NCBI RefSeq assembly: GCF_020166335.1 | Contig: NZ_JAIUJR010000009.1 | Span: forward strand, 1 to 64,000 | Origin: Winogradskyella alexanderae | GTDB lineage: Bacteria; Bacteroidota; Bacteroidia; Flavobacteriales; Flavobacteriaceae | Reading direction: 5' to 3' | Length of the DNA: 64,000 nucleotides | Translations under genes and position numbers: made by a program | Notes under the pieces: model-generated | What the model saw: the letters and a program-made list of their open reading frames with translations, nothing else | Databases searched by the model: none | Told to the model about the DNA's origin: nothing | In this document: one piece after another, positions 8,814 to 17,972 of the stretch | Position numbering within the stretch: the stretch's first letter is position 1 | How the letters are laid out: each line of letters opens with the position of its first letter

Positions 8814-10538
8814 TTAAATATCTAGACCAAACGTTTTTCGCAGAACATCAATATTTGGGTTCTTTTCTTTTAATTTCTCATATTTTTCTTGAGGTGTAAA
8901 AGCATATTTTTTGGCAATTTCTTCATTTACTGTAATATCGAGATGCAAGTCGTAATTATTTAGGGTCTTTTTTAAATAAGTAAGTAATGGAAATTGCGCT
9001 TTTTCTAGTTCTAGTTTGTTTGTATTGTTAGAATAGGTAAGGCAGATAGCTGTTTCATTAATTTTTGGAGTTTCCATCTCAAAAATAGAGGCCAAAATTT
9101 TCTCACCCTTACGTTGTAATGACTGTGTATAGTCATTCCATGCCTTTATTAAATCGTCCTGTTTCACAGGTTGGCGTGGTAATTCTTCCTCATCAACAAC
9201 AACATCCAGTTGTTTAATTTTGTGCTCCTTTTTTTCTTTTATACTTTTTAATGAAAGTCCAGATATAATTTTGGTAGGTTTATTAATCGAAATATTGGGT
9301 ACGCTCGGCTCTGCTACTGCTTTTGCAACTGGCTCTTCAACTGTTATTAGCTCTTCTTGTAATTGTAGTTTAGGTGCTTTATCGGCTTTTTCTATCAGGA
9401 TCTGAACAGGAATAGATTCAATTCCCTTGGATTTAAAATAGGACGGTGGTATTATAAAGTGTTTACTGTTTTTTTTTTCTCCATCAAAAGTGATAGAGGC
9501 CAATTGCATTAATGTTAATTCAACAAGTAAACGCTGGTTTTTACTACTCTTGTACTTCAAATCACACTCATTCGCAAGATTAATTCCTTCCAATAAAAAA
9601 TTGTGGGTTGTTCTTTTGCTTTGGTCAATATATTTTTGCTTAGTGTCTTCACCAACCTCTAGGAGCTCAATAGTCTCTTGGTTTTTACATACCATTAAAT
9701 CTCTGAAATGAGATGCAAGTCCTGCAATGTAATGATGTCCGTCAAAGCCTTTTGCTAAAACGGAGTTAAACTGCAACAATAAATCAGGAATCTTATTTTC
9801 CAATATCAGATCAGTACTTTTGAAATAGGTCTCATAATCCAGCACATTTAGGTTTTCGGTAACGGCTTGTCTGGTCAAGTTGTTGCCTGAAAAACTTACT
9901 ACACGATCAAAAATAGACAAAGCGTCTCTCATTGCACCATCTGCTTTTTGTGCTATAATATGAAGCGCGTCATCTTCCGCTGTAACGCCTTGTTCTTCTG
10001 CGATATATTTAAGATAGTTTTTTACATCGCTTACAGTTATTCGCTTAAAATCGAAAATTTGGCAACGGGAAAGAATGGTCGGTATAATTTTATGCTTTTC
10101 CGTTGTTGCTAAAATGAAAATACAATGTTTTGGTGGTTCTTCGAGCGTTTTAAGAAACGCATTAAATGCTGCTTGAGACAACATGTGTACCTCATCTATA
10201 ATATACACCTTGTATTTACCAATTTGAGGTGGAATTCTGACTTGATCTGTTAGATTTCTAATATCATCTACCGAATTATTTGAAGCTGCGTCAAGTTCAA
10301 AAATGTTAAAGGCAAAATCTTCGTTTTCATTAGTATTTCCATCGCTATTAATCATTTTGGCTAAGATCCTTGCGCAAGTAGTTTTACCCACACCACGTGG
10401 ACCTGTAAATAACAATGCCTGTGCTAAATGATTATTCTCAATAGCGTTTAGTAAGGTATTTGTAATAGCCTGCTGACCCACAACATCTTTGAATGTTTGC
10501 GGTCTGTATTTTCTAGCGGATACTACAAAATGTTCCAT
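8814..10538 (-). CDS. dnaX: DNA polymerase III subunit gamma/tau
   Basis: The 574-residue product is the clamp-loader ATPase of the replicative polymerase. The Walker A is GPRGVGKT at 46-53, the Walker B DEVH at 115-118, and sensor-1 LATTEKH and the arginine-finger region TILSRCQIF follow. The N terminus MEHFVVSARKYRPQTF is typical for Flavobacteriaceae. Most bacterial DnaX proteins carry four zinc-binding cysteines shortly after Walker A; here that segment (about 61-80) has none and is shortened. A proline/lysine-rich linker around 390-440 leads to a tau-like C-terminal domain. No programmed-frameshift slippery site was evident. miaE follows 10 bases downstream. Confidence 0.95.
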   Translation of the reverse strand: MEHFVVSARKYRPQTFKDVVGQQAITNTLLNAIENNHLAQALLFTGPRGVGKTTCARILAKMINSDGNTNENEDFAFNIFELDAASNNSVDDIRNLTDQVRIPPQIGKYKVYIIDEVHMLSQAAFNAFLKTLEEPPKHCIFILATTEKHKIIPTILSRCQIFDFKRITVSDVKNYLKYIAEEQGVTAEDDALHIIAQKADGAMRDALSIFDRVVSFSGNNLTRQAVTENLNVLDYETYFKSTDLILENKIPDLLLQFNSVLAKGFDGHHYIAGLASHFRDLMVCKNQETIELLEVGEDTKQKYIDQSKRTTHNFLLEGINLANECDLKYKSSKNQRLLVELTLMQLASITFDGEKKNSKHFIIPPSYFKSKGIESIPVQILIEKADKAPKLQLQEELITVEEPVAKAVAEPSVPNISINKPTKIISGLSLKSIKEKKEHKIKQLDVVVDEEELPRQPVKQDDLIKAWNDYTQSLQRKGEKILASIFEMETPKINETAICLTYSNNTNKLELEKAQFPLLTYLKKTLNNYDLHLDITVNEEIAKKYAFTPQEKYEKLKEKNPNIDVLRKTFGLDI

Positions 10539-10634
10539 GCAATTTGATTGAATAACAAAGTTAAAAAGATCGGCTAAATTAAAGAATTATGCTCCTCTAA
10601 AATGATAGGAGTTATTAACAATTAGTGACATGAC

Positions 10635-10661
10635 TTTGATGGTATAATTATTGTACATTTA
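10635..10661 (+). promoter_or_regulatory. Candidate promoter of rnpB
   Basis: A TTTG at 10635-10638 and TACATTTA at 10654-10661 fit the Bacteroidota -33/-7 consensus (TTG, TAnnTTTG). The -7 box ends about six bases before the predicted 5' end of the RNase P RNA, as expected. The 15-base spacing is shorter than the usual 18-21, so the -33 assignment is uncertain. Confidence 0.4.
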
Positions 10662-10664
10662 TGA

Positions 10665-10972
10665 CCAAGTTAATCGCCTTATCGCTGTTCTGTATAAGCA
10701 GAATGGAGGAAAGTCCGAACACCGTAGTGCAACATAGTGGTTAACAGCCACCAGTCGAGAGGCTAGGAAAAGTGCAACAGAAAGTATGTACAGGTTAAGC
10801 TGTAGTGAAATCCGGTAAACTCTATGTGGTGCAATGTCATGTAAACCAACGTTTAAGGGTTGCACGCCCGATGTTGGAGGGTAGACAGCTAGAGTGTATT
10901 GGTAACAATACTCTTAGATAAATGATAAGGGCTCAATTGGAGTACAGAATTCGGCTTACAGATTTACTTATA
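10665..10972 (+). ncRNA. rnpB: RNase P RNA (class A)
   Basis: This is the catalytic RNA that matures tRNA 5' ends. The diagnostic conserved blocks are all present in order: GAGGAAAGTCC near 10704, the ACAGAAA block near 10779, AGATAAATGATAAGG near 10916-10930 (the P4 3' region) and ACAGAATTCGGCTTA near 10944-10958. The 5' segment AAGTTAATC (10667-10675) pairs with GATTTACTT (10961-10969), with one mismatch, to form helix P1; I used this to set the ends to within a few bases. A terminator follows directly. Confidence 0.95.
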
Positions 10973-10975
10973 TTA

Positions 10976-11006
10976 AAAACCCTTCTGGAATACAGAAGGG
11001 TTTTTT
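10976..11006. terminator. Terminator between rnpB and the convergent NTF2-like gene
   Basis: A perfect 12-bp stem, AAAACCCTTCTG / CAGAAGGGTTTT (10976-10987 and 10993-11004), has a five-base loop and is followed by T residues. The A-rich 5' arm makes it usable for the convergent gene on the minus strand as well. Confidence 0.9.
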
Positions 11007-11020
11007 ATTAAAGCTAATTA

Positions 11021-11530
11021 TTATTGCTCTTCTGAAGCCTCAGCTTCTAATTCATTTTGCATTGCAGTTAATGCAGCATTCATTGCTGTAGCATCAAAGT
11101 AAATGTGTTCCTCAGTTATTTTGCCTTCTGTAAATTGAACTGCTAGATGAACAGGCATGGATAGCTCTGTACCATTTACCATTGTACCACTATGCTGTGC
11201 CCAATAATAAACCCATATTTCATCATCTTTGTCAAGCACCATTTCAATATAGTCATTATCCTTGTCAAATCCATAGGATGAGAAAGCTTCAGTCATAGCT
11301 GAAAGTTCAGTTCTTCGTTCTGCTAAGGTAATCGGGTCTTTTGAGTTTACATAAATTTTGGCTGTATCGGCAAAGTGACTTCTCCACTTTTCCCAATCGC
11401 CACTTTCGTAAGCCACGATACCCGCTTCTAAGGTTTTGGTTTCAGCTGATTCTGCAAAATAACGTTGTTTTTGCTTCTCACACGAAGTAAAACAAATGAT
11501 TAGAACCCCTAGTAATAATAAATTTTTCAT
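11021..11530 (-). CDS. NTF2/SnoaL-like lipoprotein
   Basis: The 169-residue protein starts with a lipoprotein signal peptide; the lipobox is FTSC with the Cys at residue 17. The remainder has the SnoaL/NTF2-like pattern: an N-terminal helix with YESGDWEKWRSHFADTA, then a curved beta sheet including EIWVYYWAQHSGT and a late GKITEEHIYFD strand. The fold usually binds small hydrophobic ligands, and no catalytic set can be named. It lies 19 bases downstream of another secreted NTF2-like gene (11550-12080); the two look like diverged paralogues in one operon. Function is unknown. Confidence 0.75.
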   Translation of the reverse strand: MKNLLLLGVLIICFTSCEKQKQRYFAESAETKTLEAGIVAYESGDWEKWRSHFADTAKIYVNSKDPITLAERRTELSAMTEAFSSYGFDKDNDYIEMVLDKDDEIWVYYWAQHSGTMVNGTELSMPVHLAVQFTEGKITEEHIYFDATAMNAALTAMQNELEAEASEEQ

Positions 11531-11549
11531 ATAGTTTAATTTAATTTAG

Positions 11550-12080
11550 TTAATCTTCTTTAGGTGGTGTAATTGTATAGCCTAATTTCTCAACAACTGC
11601 CATATTATCAAAATAAGTGGTGCTGCTGATTATTTTTCCGTCGGCTACACGCGCCGTAAGTTGATAAGGTATTTCTATATCCTTACCGTCTTGTGTAAAA
11701 CTGTACGTTCCCCACTGTGATACCCAATGACCTGCTAATTCCCCTTGAGTTACTTTAAATGTTTGAGACACAAAACCTATACTTTGATTGGTTCGAACTT
11801 TATGTGCTTCCATCCAATTTTTCATAGATTCTTGCTTTGCAACTGAGTCGTTAGCAGCTGGGCCATAGCTCATATATTTTTCATGGAGAAGACTTTCTGC
11901 AACTGACATTTTGTTGTTGATCAAAGCGTTTACATAGTCCCCAACAACTTTCATATCTGCTTCCGCAGTTGGGTTGTCTACTACCATTTCTTTATAGCTT
12001 GGGGTGTCGTCTTGAGAAAAAGATAACTGATTAAATAAAATAAAGCATAATAATACTAATGTTGTTTTTACAATTTTCAT
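11550..12080 (-). CDS. Secreted NTF2/SnoaL-like protein
   Basis: The 176-residue product has a Sec signal peptide ending LSFSQ, without a lipobox cysteine. The mature part contains the NTF2-like pattern (VVGDYVNALINNKMSVAESL, ELAGHWVSQWGTYSFTQDG, ARVADGKIISSTTYFD). It is probably cotranscribed with the lipoprotein 19 bases downstream, whose fold and closing strand pattern (GKI...YFD) match. It is likely periplasmic. No enzyme activity can be proposed from sequence alone. Confidence 0.75.
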   Translation of the reverse strand: MKIVKTTLVLLCFILFNQLSFSQDDTPSYKEMVVDNPTAEADMKVVGDYVNALINNKMSVAESLLHEKYMSYGPAANDSVAKQESMKNWMEAHKVRTNQSIGFVSQTFKVTQGELAGHWVSQWGTYSFTQDGKDIEIPYQLTARVADGKIISSTTYFDNMAVVEKLGYTITPPKED

Positions 12081-12224
12081 TATTGTTTGGTTTTGGTTAA
12101 TAACTAATTATTCATACCAAAAGAAGTGAAAAACAAAGCAGAAATAAAGAATAAATCTTTGAAAGGCTTTTAAAGGTAGTGAAAAAGATTGATTAAGAAA
12201 GAGCCTACATTTTTGACTAATAGA

Positions 12225-12758
12225 TTATTCGAAAAAACTAAAAGCATTACCACCGTACGACTTTGTAAATGAAAAATTATTAATATTGCTCAAATCGGTA
12301 TGTTTGGAATGCTCTATTATTAAAAGACCGCTTTCTTCAAGCAAATTGTTTTTGAAAACTAATTCTGGTATTTGTTCAAATAAATTTTGGTCGAAATCAT
12401 AAGGGGGATCAGCAAAGATAATTGTGAATTGTTTTGTGTTGTTTTCCAAAAATCTAAACACGTCGGAACGAACAGCTTCAATAGGCATGTCCAGTGATTC
12501 TGATGTTTGCCTTATGAATTTTATACAGCCAAAATTATCATCTACTGCTAAAATATTTTCAGTGCCGCGTGAAGCAAATTCATAGGCTATATTTCCTGTT
12601 CCTGAAAATAAATCGAGAACGGTTATTTCGTCAAAATAATAGCGGTTATTCAAGATGTTGAATAATGCCTCTTTTGCCATATCTGTTGTTGGTCTAACAG
12701 GTAATTTCTTTGGTGCTAATAGTTTCCTTCCTTTATGTAAGCCTGAGATAATTCGCAC
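12225..12758 (-). CDS. rsmD: 16S rRNA m2G966 methyltransferase RsmD
   Basis: The 177-residue Rossmann-fold methyltransferase has MRIISGLHKGRKL at the N terminus, the SAM-binding LDLFSGTGNIAYE near 49-61 and catalytic NPPY-type DPPYDF near 117-122. It methylates G966 of 16S rRNA. The start is GTG at 12758, overlapping the DUF3822 stop by one base (TAGTG), so it is translationally coupled. The DUF3822-rsmD pair is a standard arrangement in Bacteroidota. Confidence 0.93.
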   Translation of the reverse strand: MRIISGLHKGRKLLAPKKLPVRPTTDMAKEALFNILNNRYYFDEITVLDLFSGTGNIAYEFASRGTENILAVDDNFGCIKFIRQTSESLDMPIEAVRSDVFRFLENNTKQFTIIFADPPYDFDQNLFEQIPELVFKNNLLEESGLLIIEHSKHTDLSNINNFSFTKSYGGNAFSFFE

Positions 12759-13567
12759 TAAAATGAGTTCAATATTATGAAGTTTTTGTGATATGGCACT
12801 TTTTTTAGTGCCTCACTAAAATCAAATGAATATTTCGTTTCAATTATATTAACATGACGCACATATGTGTATAAAACGTGGAATAATTCATCATCCTTTT
12901 CAATATTACCAGATAATTCTACAATTGTGACCTCTACATCCAATTGCAATTGTTCAAAGACAAAAAGAATATAATAAATGAAATCTTCTTTGCTACTGTA
13001 ATCAAATACATTAAATAATTGGAGTTCATTTGCCTTATATACCAAAACTTCAATAGTAGAACGGTTCACATTTACCAATAGTTTTGGTTTGTCATATGTT
13101 GAATCTGCATTTTGAAGTATCGCATCAATCAATATACTGGAAGCGTGTTTATAAGTGAATGATCCAAAAGTGTCAAAGATAAAGTTGTTGATATTTACAT
13201 AAGGGACGTAGACATTAATACTTTTATTTACCTCTAGTTGGTCTGTTGCTATAAAATCGGTCTTTAAAATTTTTGAATTAAACTTTAAGTAATCAACTTT
13301 ATAGTGTTTATCATAAAGTGATTCCGGAACCAAAGAAGCAATTTCGTTTTGATGTATAACCAAAACTTCCTTGAAATCCTGAGAAAAAATGGGATTTGAA
13401 CTTAGCTCTGTTTTTAGTCTAGATAAAATATCAAAAGGACTTAAGCGCGATTCAAACTCTACGCTTTTTAAGAATTCAATCTCATTTAGTGTTCTATTTA
13501 ATATGCAAAAAGAAAGTCCATTCAAATCTACTTGAATGGACAATTCCTTAATATTATTTTTAGTCAA
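12758..13567 (-). CDS. DUF3822 family protein
   Basis: The 269-residue protein matches the DUF3822 family recognised by its position before rsmD, its N terminus (LSIQVDLNGLSFCILN) and its two-lobed actin-like organisation with KPKLLVNVNRSTIEVLVYK in the second half. The only usable start is a TTG at 13567; an in-frame TAA lies just upstream and no ATG follows for a long way. It begins two bases after the upstream membrane-protein gene. The function is not known; an ASKHA-like fold related to cell-envelope assembly has been suspected for such proteins, which is inference. Confidence 0.8.
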   Translation of the reverse strand: MTKNNIKELSIQVDLNGLSFCILNRTLNEIEFLKSVEFESRLSPFDILSRLKTELSSNPIFSQDFKEVLVIHQNEIASLVPESLYDKHYKVDYLKFNSKILKTDFIATDQLEVNKSINVYVPYVNINNFIFDTFGSFTYKHASSILIDAILQNADSTYDKPKLLVNVNRSTIEVLVYKANELQLFNVFDYSSKEDFIYYILFVFEQLQLDVEVTIVELSGNIEKDDELFHVLYTYVRHVNIIETKYSFDFSEALKKVPYHKNFIILNSF

Positions 13568-13569
13568 AA

Positions 13570-14298
13570 CTACTGTTTTTTAGAATAGTTTTTTGGCCAG
13601 TTTCCTGTCGTGTTAACCTCTTCCATAGAACCTACTGTTAGTTTAGGTCCATTTACACCATCTACAGAAACAACTTGCTTCTCTTTTTCGACCAAGTACT
13701 TTTCTTGATCGTTCAGTATTACGGCCTTTTCTACACTTGCTTGGAAAACAGGGATGTCCTCAAGTTTACCTGCTTCTAATTTAAATTTAGCACCATCTTC
13801 ACCCACACCTACATTGGCCATTGTTTTGTAACGATCACTTCCTTTAAAAATAGAGTCTTTAACAAACCAGTGGTCTAAGGTATCTATAAGGGTGATGGTC
13901 TTCATGGTCTCAACACCGCCAAAAGCTCGCGTGCGTTCTTCATCCAATACAAGGGTATCTCTTCTCTGCGTAATAGGTACACTATCAACTTCTATAAAAT
14001 TTATCAATTTATCAAAAGTATCTGCATACTCACCTTTTACCTCTTTATAAGCTAATTGCGAATCTCTAATATCTATTAAGCGTTCGATAACTACAGCATA
14101 GCGCTTAACTTTAAGTTGGTTAAATTGAATTTCTTTATATACAGACATAAACGTAATGTAACCCAAGTATATGATCAAACCCCAAAGAAGAATGTTGATT
14201 ATAGGTTTAAGTTTACTTGGCACAAACTTGTCTATTAACCAAACGATACCAATGGTTAACAATATAATTACGACGACAGCGATGATTACGTTTAACAT
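13570..14298 (-). CDS. Flavobacterial membrane protein of unknown function
   Basis: The 242-residue protein has two closely spaced transmembrane helices at about 3-24 and 34-54, then a hydrophilic, probably periplasmic domain containing QLAYKEVKGEYADTFDKLI. I do not recognise a family with a known role; this YKEVKGEYADTF motif resembles type II secretion pseudopilin-like segments only superficially. It is first in a tight operon with DUF3822 and rsmD. The start ATG at 14298 directly precedes the first helix. Confidence 0.7.
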   Translation of the reverse strand: MLNVIIAVVVIILLTIGIVWLIDKFVPSKLKPIINILLWGLIIYLGYITFMSVYKEIQFNQLKVKRYAVVIERLIDIRDSQLAYKEVKGEYADTFDKLINFIEVDSVPITQRRDTLVLDEERTRAFGGVETMKTITLIDTLDHWFVKDSIFKGSDRYKTMANVGVGEDGAKFKLEAGKLEDIPVFQASVEKAVILNDQEKYLVEKEKQVVSVDGVNGPKLTVGSMEEVNTTGNWPKNYSKKQ

Positions 14299-14451
14299 AT
14301 TTTTATTAATTAATTAGGTCTATCGCAAATCTACAATTTTTTTTTATTCGTAAAAACTATCTAAATAAAAAACGCTTAAAATAGAGAACAGACATCTAAA
14401 TGACATTTTTAAGGTAGAATAATGCTATCTTGCTTATCTATTTTTCTATAT

Positions 14452-15894
14452 ATGATTACCAATGCTTCTGCATTTTATTCGCTTATTAAATCTAAGTTTC
14501 CTTTTGTACCTACAGCCAAGCAAGATAAGGTCCTTATGCAGTTGTCACAATTTGTATTTGACAAATCATCCAATACCCTATATTTACTAAAAGGCTATGC
14601 TGGTACTGGTAAAACAAGTATTGTTGGTACACTTGTTGCCAATTTGTGGCAGGCTAAGACAAGTGCAGTATTATTAGCACCAACTGGTAGAGCAGCAAAG
14701 GTGATTTCTAATTATTCGAAAAAGGAGGCTTTTACGATTCATAAAAAGATATATTTTCCTAAAAAGGAAAAGGGTGGTGGTGTAAAGTTTGTTATGCAAC
14801 CTAATAAACACAGGAATACCATTTTCATTGTTGATGAAGCGTCAATGATACCAGATGTGCCTTCAGACTCAAAATTATTTGAAAATGGTTCACTTCTAGA
14901 TGACTTGATGCAATACGTATATTCTGGCCACCACTGTAAACTTCTCCTAATTGGCGATATGGCTCAGTTACCTCCAGTAAAGTCCGATTTAAGCCCTGCC
15001 TTGGACGAAGGCAAACTAAGTTTAAACTATAATAAAGAAGTATTAAGCATAGAATTAGATGAAGTGGTACGACAAGAACAAGATTCTGGTATCTTGGAAA
15101 ATGCAACAGAATTAAGAGCCGTATTGGAATCGAATTTTTATGACAGCTTTAAGTTTAATGTATCGCCTTATAAGGATATCGTAAGATTGACGGATGGTTA
15201 CGAAATTATGGATGCTATAAATGATGCCTACAGTAATGAAGGGTATGAAGAAACAGCTATTATTGTAAGAAGTAACAAGCGTGCCAACCTTTATAACAAA
15301 CAAATCAGAGAACGAATTTTATTTAATGAAACTGAATTATCTGCTGGTGATTATCTCATGGTAGTAAAAAATAACTATTTCTGGATTAAGCCTACCACGG
15401 AAGCAGGTTTTATAGCAAATGGCGACATTATTGAAGTATTAGAGATTTTCAATATTAAAGAGTTATACGGTTTTAAATTTGCCGAGGTGAAAATTAAAAT
15501 GGTCGATTATCCTAGAATGAGGCCTTTTGAAACGGTTTTGTTGCTGGACACCATAAATGCGGAAAGTGCCTCTCTAACTTATGAAGAGTCTAATAGGCTT
15601 TATCAAGAGGTAGCAAAGGACTATGCTAACGAAGCATCCAATTACAAGCGATTCCTTGGAGTAAAAAACAATAAGTACTTTAACGCACTACAGGTTAAAT
15701 TTTCTTATGCCATAACATGCCATAAGTCACAAGGCGGTCAGTGGAATACCATTTTTATTGAGCAACCTTACTTACCCAATGGTATGGATAAAGATTATAT
15801 AAGGTGGTTGTATACAGCAGTTACTAGAGCTAAAGAAAAGTTATATCTCATTGGCTTTAAAAATGAAATGTTTGCTGAAAATCAACTAAATTAA
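14452..15894 (+). CDS. RecD/Pif1-like ATP-dependent DNA helicase
   Basis: This is a superfamily 1 helicase of 480 residues. Walker A is GYAGTGKTS, motif Ia LLAPTGRAAK, Walker B VDEASM and motif III LIGDMAQLPPV; the C-terminal UvrD_C_2 motifs SYAITCHKSQGGQW and YTAVTRAKEKLYLIG are intact. The open frame extends to an ATG at 14422, but the ten extra residues are hydrophobic and unlike family N termini, and the second ATG at 14452 (ITNASAFYSLI) is preferred. No N-terminal nuclease domain is fused. It is followed four bases later by DUF4126. The role is probably DNA repair or recombination. Confidence 0.85.
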   Translation: MITNASAFYSLIKSKFPFVPTAKQDKVLMQLSQFVFDKSSNTLYLLKGYAGTGKTSIVGTLVANLWQAKTSAVLLAPTGRAAKVISNYSKKEAFTIHKKIYFPKKEKGGGVKFVMQPNKHRNTIFIVDEASMIPDVPSDSKLFENGSLLDDLMQYVYSGHHCKLLLIGDMAQLPPVKSDLSPALDEGKLSLNYNKEVLSIELDEVVRQEQDSGILENATELRAVLESNFYDSFKFNVSPYKDIVRLTDGYEIMDAINDAYSNEGYEETAIIVRSNKRANLYNKQIRERILFNETELSAGDYLMVVKNNYFWIKPTTEAGFIANGDIIEVLEIFNIKELYGFKFAEVKIKMVDYPRMRPFETVLLLDTINAESASLTYEESNRLYQEVAKDYANEASNYKRFLGVKNNKYFNALQVKFSYAITCHKSQGGQWNTIFIEQPYLPNGMDKDYIRWLYTAVTRAKEKLYLIGFKNEMFAENQLN

Positions 15895-15898
15895 GAAT

Positions 15899-16474
15899 AT
15901 GACTTCAGAAACAGTCTTGAGTATATTTCTTGGAATTGGTCTCGCAGCTTCAGTTGGCTTTAGGGTCTTTTTGCCACTTTTCGTGCTCAGCTTAGCTTCA
16001 TATTTTGAGTTATGGGAACTTAATGATTCGTGGCAATGGATTGGAAGTACTCTGGCTTTAATCACCCTAGGCGTTGCAACTCTAGTTGAAGTTATTGCTT
16101 ATTATATCCCTGTAATCGATAATGCACTAGATACAATTGCACTGCCATTGGCAACAATTGCTGGTACTGCCGTAATGGTATCTACCATTTCAGATTTAAG
16201 TCCCGTTATTACATGGGCACTTGCTATTATTGCAGGTGGAGGTACTGCAACTGCAATAAAAAGTACAACGAGTACAACCCGACTTGGGTCAACCCTGTCG
16301 ACCGCAGGTATTGCAAATCCAGTTTTTTCAACTATTGAGACTATTGTTTCGATTATTATGTCCATTATCTCAATTTTTCTGCCAATTTTGGGAATGGTGT
16401 TGGTAATTATTATACTTTATTTATTCTTTAAAGTGTACAAAAAGATAAAACCCAAACGAAAAAACTCAGGCTAA
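15899..16474 (+). CDS. DUF4126 membrane protein
   Basis: This 191-residue, very hydrophobic protein has about five membrane segments, a Gly/Ala/Thr-rich middle ([16 protein letters not shown]) and a basic C terminus. The N terminus ([26 protein letters not shown]) is characteristic of DUF4126. Function is unknown. It starts four bases after the helicase stop, so it is likely cotranscribed. Confidence 0.85.
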   Translation: MTSETVLSIFLGIGLAASVGFRVFLPLFVLSLASYFELWELNDSWQWIGSTLALITLGVATLVEVIAYYIPVIDNALDTIALPLATIAGTAVMVSTISDLSPVITWALAIIAGGGTATAIKSTTSTTRLGSTLSTAGIANPVFSTIETIVSIIMSIISIFLPILGMVLVIIILYLFFKVYKKIKPKRKNSG

Positions 16475-16479
16475 ACCCT

Positions 16480-16487
16480 TATTTTTG
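16480..16487 (+). promoter_or_regulatory. Candidate -7 box of the kdsB operon
   Basis: TATTTTTG is a perfect match to the Bacteroidota -7 consensus TAnnTTTG, 19 bases before the kdsB ATG. I could not pick a convincing -33 element inside the upstream DUF4126 end. Confidence 0.4.
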
Positions 16488-16505
16488 ATTTGCTATTTGA
16501 AACAG

Positions 16506-17234
16506 ATGAAAATTATTTCAATGATACCAGCACGTTATAGTGCGTCTCGATTTCCAGGAAAACTAATGCAAAATCTGTCTGGGAAATCCGTGATTTTAAG
16601 GACCTATGAGGCTACTGTGGCAACCGGTTTATTTACTGAGGTTTACGTGGTTACAGATAGTTCAATTATTTATGACGAAATTGTAAATAATGGAGGTAAA
16701 GCAATAATGAGCTTAAAAGAGCATGAGTCAGGAAGTGACAGAATTGCGGAGGCAGTTGCTTCTGTAGATTGTGATATCGTGGTCAATGTTCAGGGAGACG
16801 AACCTTTTACGGAGCGTGAAAGTTTAAGCAAGGTTCTTGAAGTGTTTAATAATGATACTAATAAAGAAATTGACCTTGCCTCCTTAATGGTTGAAATTAC
16901 TGATTGGGAAGAAATTAATAATCCTAATACAGTTAAGGTGATTGTAGACCAGAATAATTTTGCATTATATTTTTCCCGTAGTCCAATACCTTTCCCAAGA
17001 GACAAGAATGCTGGTGCTAGATATTTTAAACATAAGGGTATTTATGCGTTTAGAAAAAAAGCTCTATTGGATTTTACGATTTTACCAATGCGATTTATCG
17101 AAGCTACCGAAAAAATTGAATGTATAAGATACCTCGAATACGGTAAAAAAATTAAAATGGTAGAAACCGAAATTCAAGGTGTAGAAATAGATACACCTGA
17201 AGATTTAGAGAAAGCAAAAAAGTTGTGGAAATAG
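16506..17234 (+). CDS. kdsB: CMP-Kdo synthetase (3-deoxy-manno-octulosonate cytidylyltransferase)
   Basis: The 242-residue nucleotidyltransferase activates Kdo for lipopolysaccharide core synthesis. Visible motifs are [13 protein letters not shown] (CTP loop, 6-18), the [11 protein letters not shown] segment, NVQGDEPF (metal-binding Asp) and [12 protein letters not shown] near the C terminus. The ATG at 16506 is chosen over an upstream TTG/ATG-like extension because it places [12 protein letters not shown] at the expected distance. Its end overlaps the HAD phosphatase by 10 bases. The KHKGIYAF...LEYGKKIKM region resembles the KdsB variant acting on 8-amino-Kdo in Shewanella as I recall it; this is a weak inference that fits the KdnB-like gene nearby. 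Confidence 0.92.
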   Translation: MKIISMIPARYSASRFPGKLMQNLSGKSVILRTYEATVATGLFTEVYVVTDSSIIYDEIVNNGGKAIMSLKEHESGSDRIAEAVASVDCDIVVNVQGDEPFTERESLSKVLEVFNNDTNKEIDLASLMVEITDWEEINNPNTVKVIVDQNNFALYFSRSPIPFPRDKNAGARYFKHKGIYAFRKKALLDFTILPMRFIEATEKIECIRYLEYGKKIKMVETEIQGVEIDTPEDLEKAKKLWK

Positions 17235-17938
17235 ATTTTAAGAATATAAAAGTAATTGGCTTTGATGCAGACGATACCCTATGGGTAAACGAAACTTATT
17301 TTCGTCAAGCCGAAGAACAGGTGGGTATCTTGTTGTCGCATTATGAGACGCCTAATAAAATAGATCAGGAACTGTTTAGAATGGAAATAAAAAACCTACC
17401 GATTTATGGTTATGGTGTTAAAGGTTTTATTTTATCAATGGTAGAACTGGCGATTGAATTATCCAATGGAACCGTCTCTAATGAAATAATTGGTAAAATA
17501 CTCGATATTGGAAAAGAAATGATTAATAAGCCTATAGAACTGCTTGATGGTGTTGAGGAAACGCTACAAACCTTGTCTAGACAATACAGGCTTATTTTAG
17601 CAACAAAGGGGGATTTACTAGACCAAGAACGCAAACTCGAAAAATCTGGATTATTGGATTATTTCCATCATATTGAGGTATTGAGCGAAAAGCAAGAAGC
17701 CAATTATTCAAAATTATTGAAGCACTTAGACATCAGTCCATCTGAGTTTTTGATGGTTGGCAACTCTTTAAAATCAGATATTTTACCGCTGGTTAATATT
17801 GGTGCTCAAGCCATTCATGTACCATTTCATACGACTTGGCAACATGAAAAAGTAAGTAAAAAAGAGACCAACGGAATCACATATAAAACAGCAGAAAGTT
17901 TAACTGAAATTTTAAGTTATTTCAAACTAAAAAATTAA
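17225..17938 (+). CDS. HAD-superfamily hydrolase
   Basis: The 237-residue protein has HAD motif I FDADDTLW (nucleophile D14, acid D16), motif II LATKGD, and motif [13 protein letters not shown], with an intervening alpha-helical cap (class IA layout). The start is GTG at 17225, inside the end of kdsB (10-base overlap), which indicates coupled translation. It is longer than Kdo-8-phosphate phosphatase KdsC (about 170-180 aa) and has a cap, so it is probably not KdsC; a sugar- or nucleotide-phosphatase is more likely. The substrate is unknown. Confidence 0.85.
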   Translation: MEIDFKNIKVIGFDADDTLWVNETYFRQAEEQVGILLSHYETPNKIDQELFRMEIKNLPIYGYGVKGFILSMVELAIELSNGTVSNEIIGKILDIGKEMINKPIELLDGVEETLQTLSRQYRLILATKGDLLDQERKLEKSGLLDYFHHIEVLSEKQEANYSKLLKHLDISPSEFLMVGNSLKSDILPLVNIGAQAIHVPFHTTWQHEKVSKKETNGITYKTAESLTEILSYFKLKN

Positions 17939-17972
17939 ACTAAGTTATATTTTTGTTCAAGAATTATTGTAA

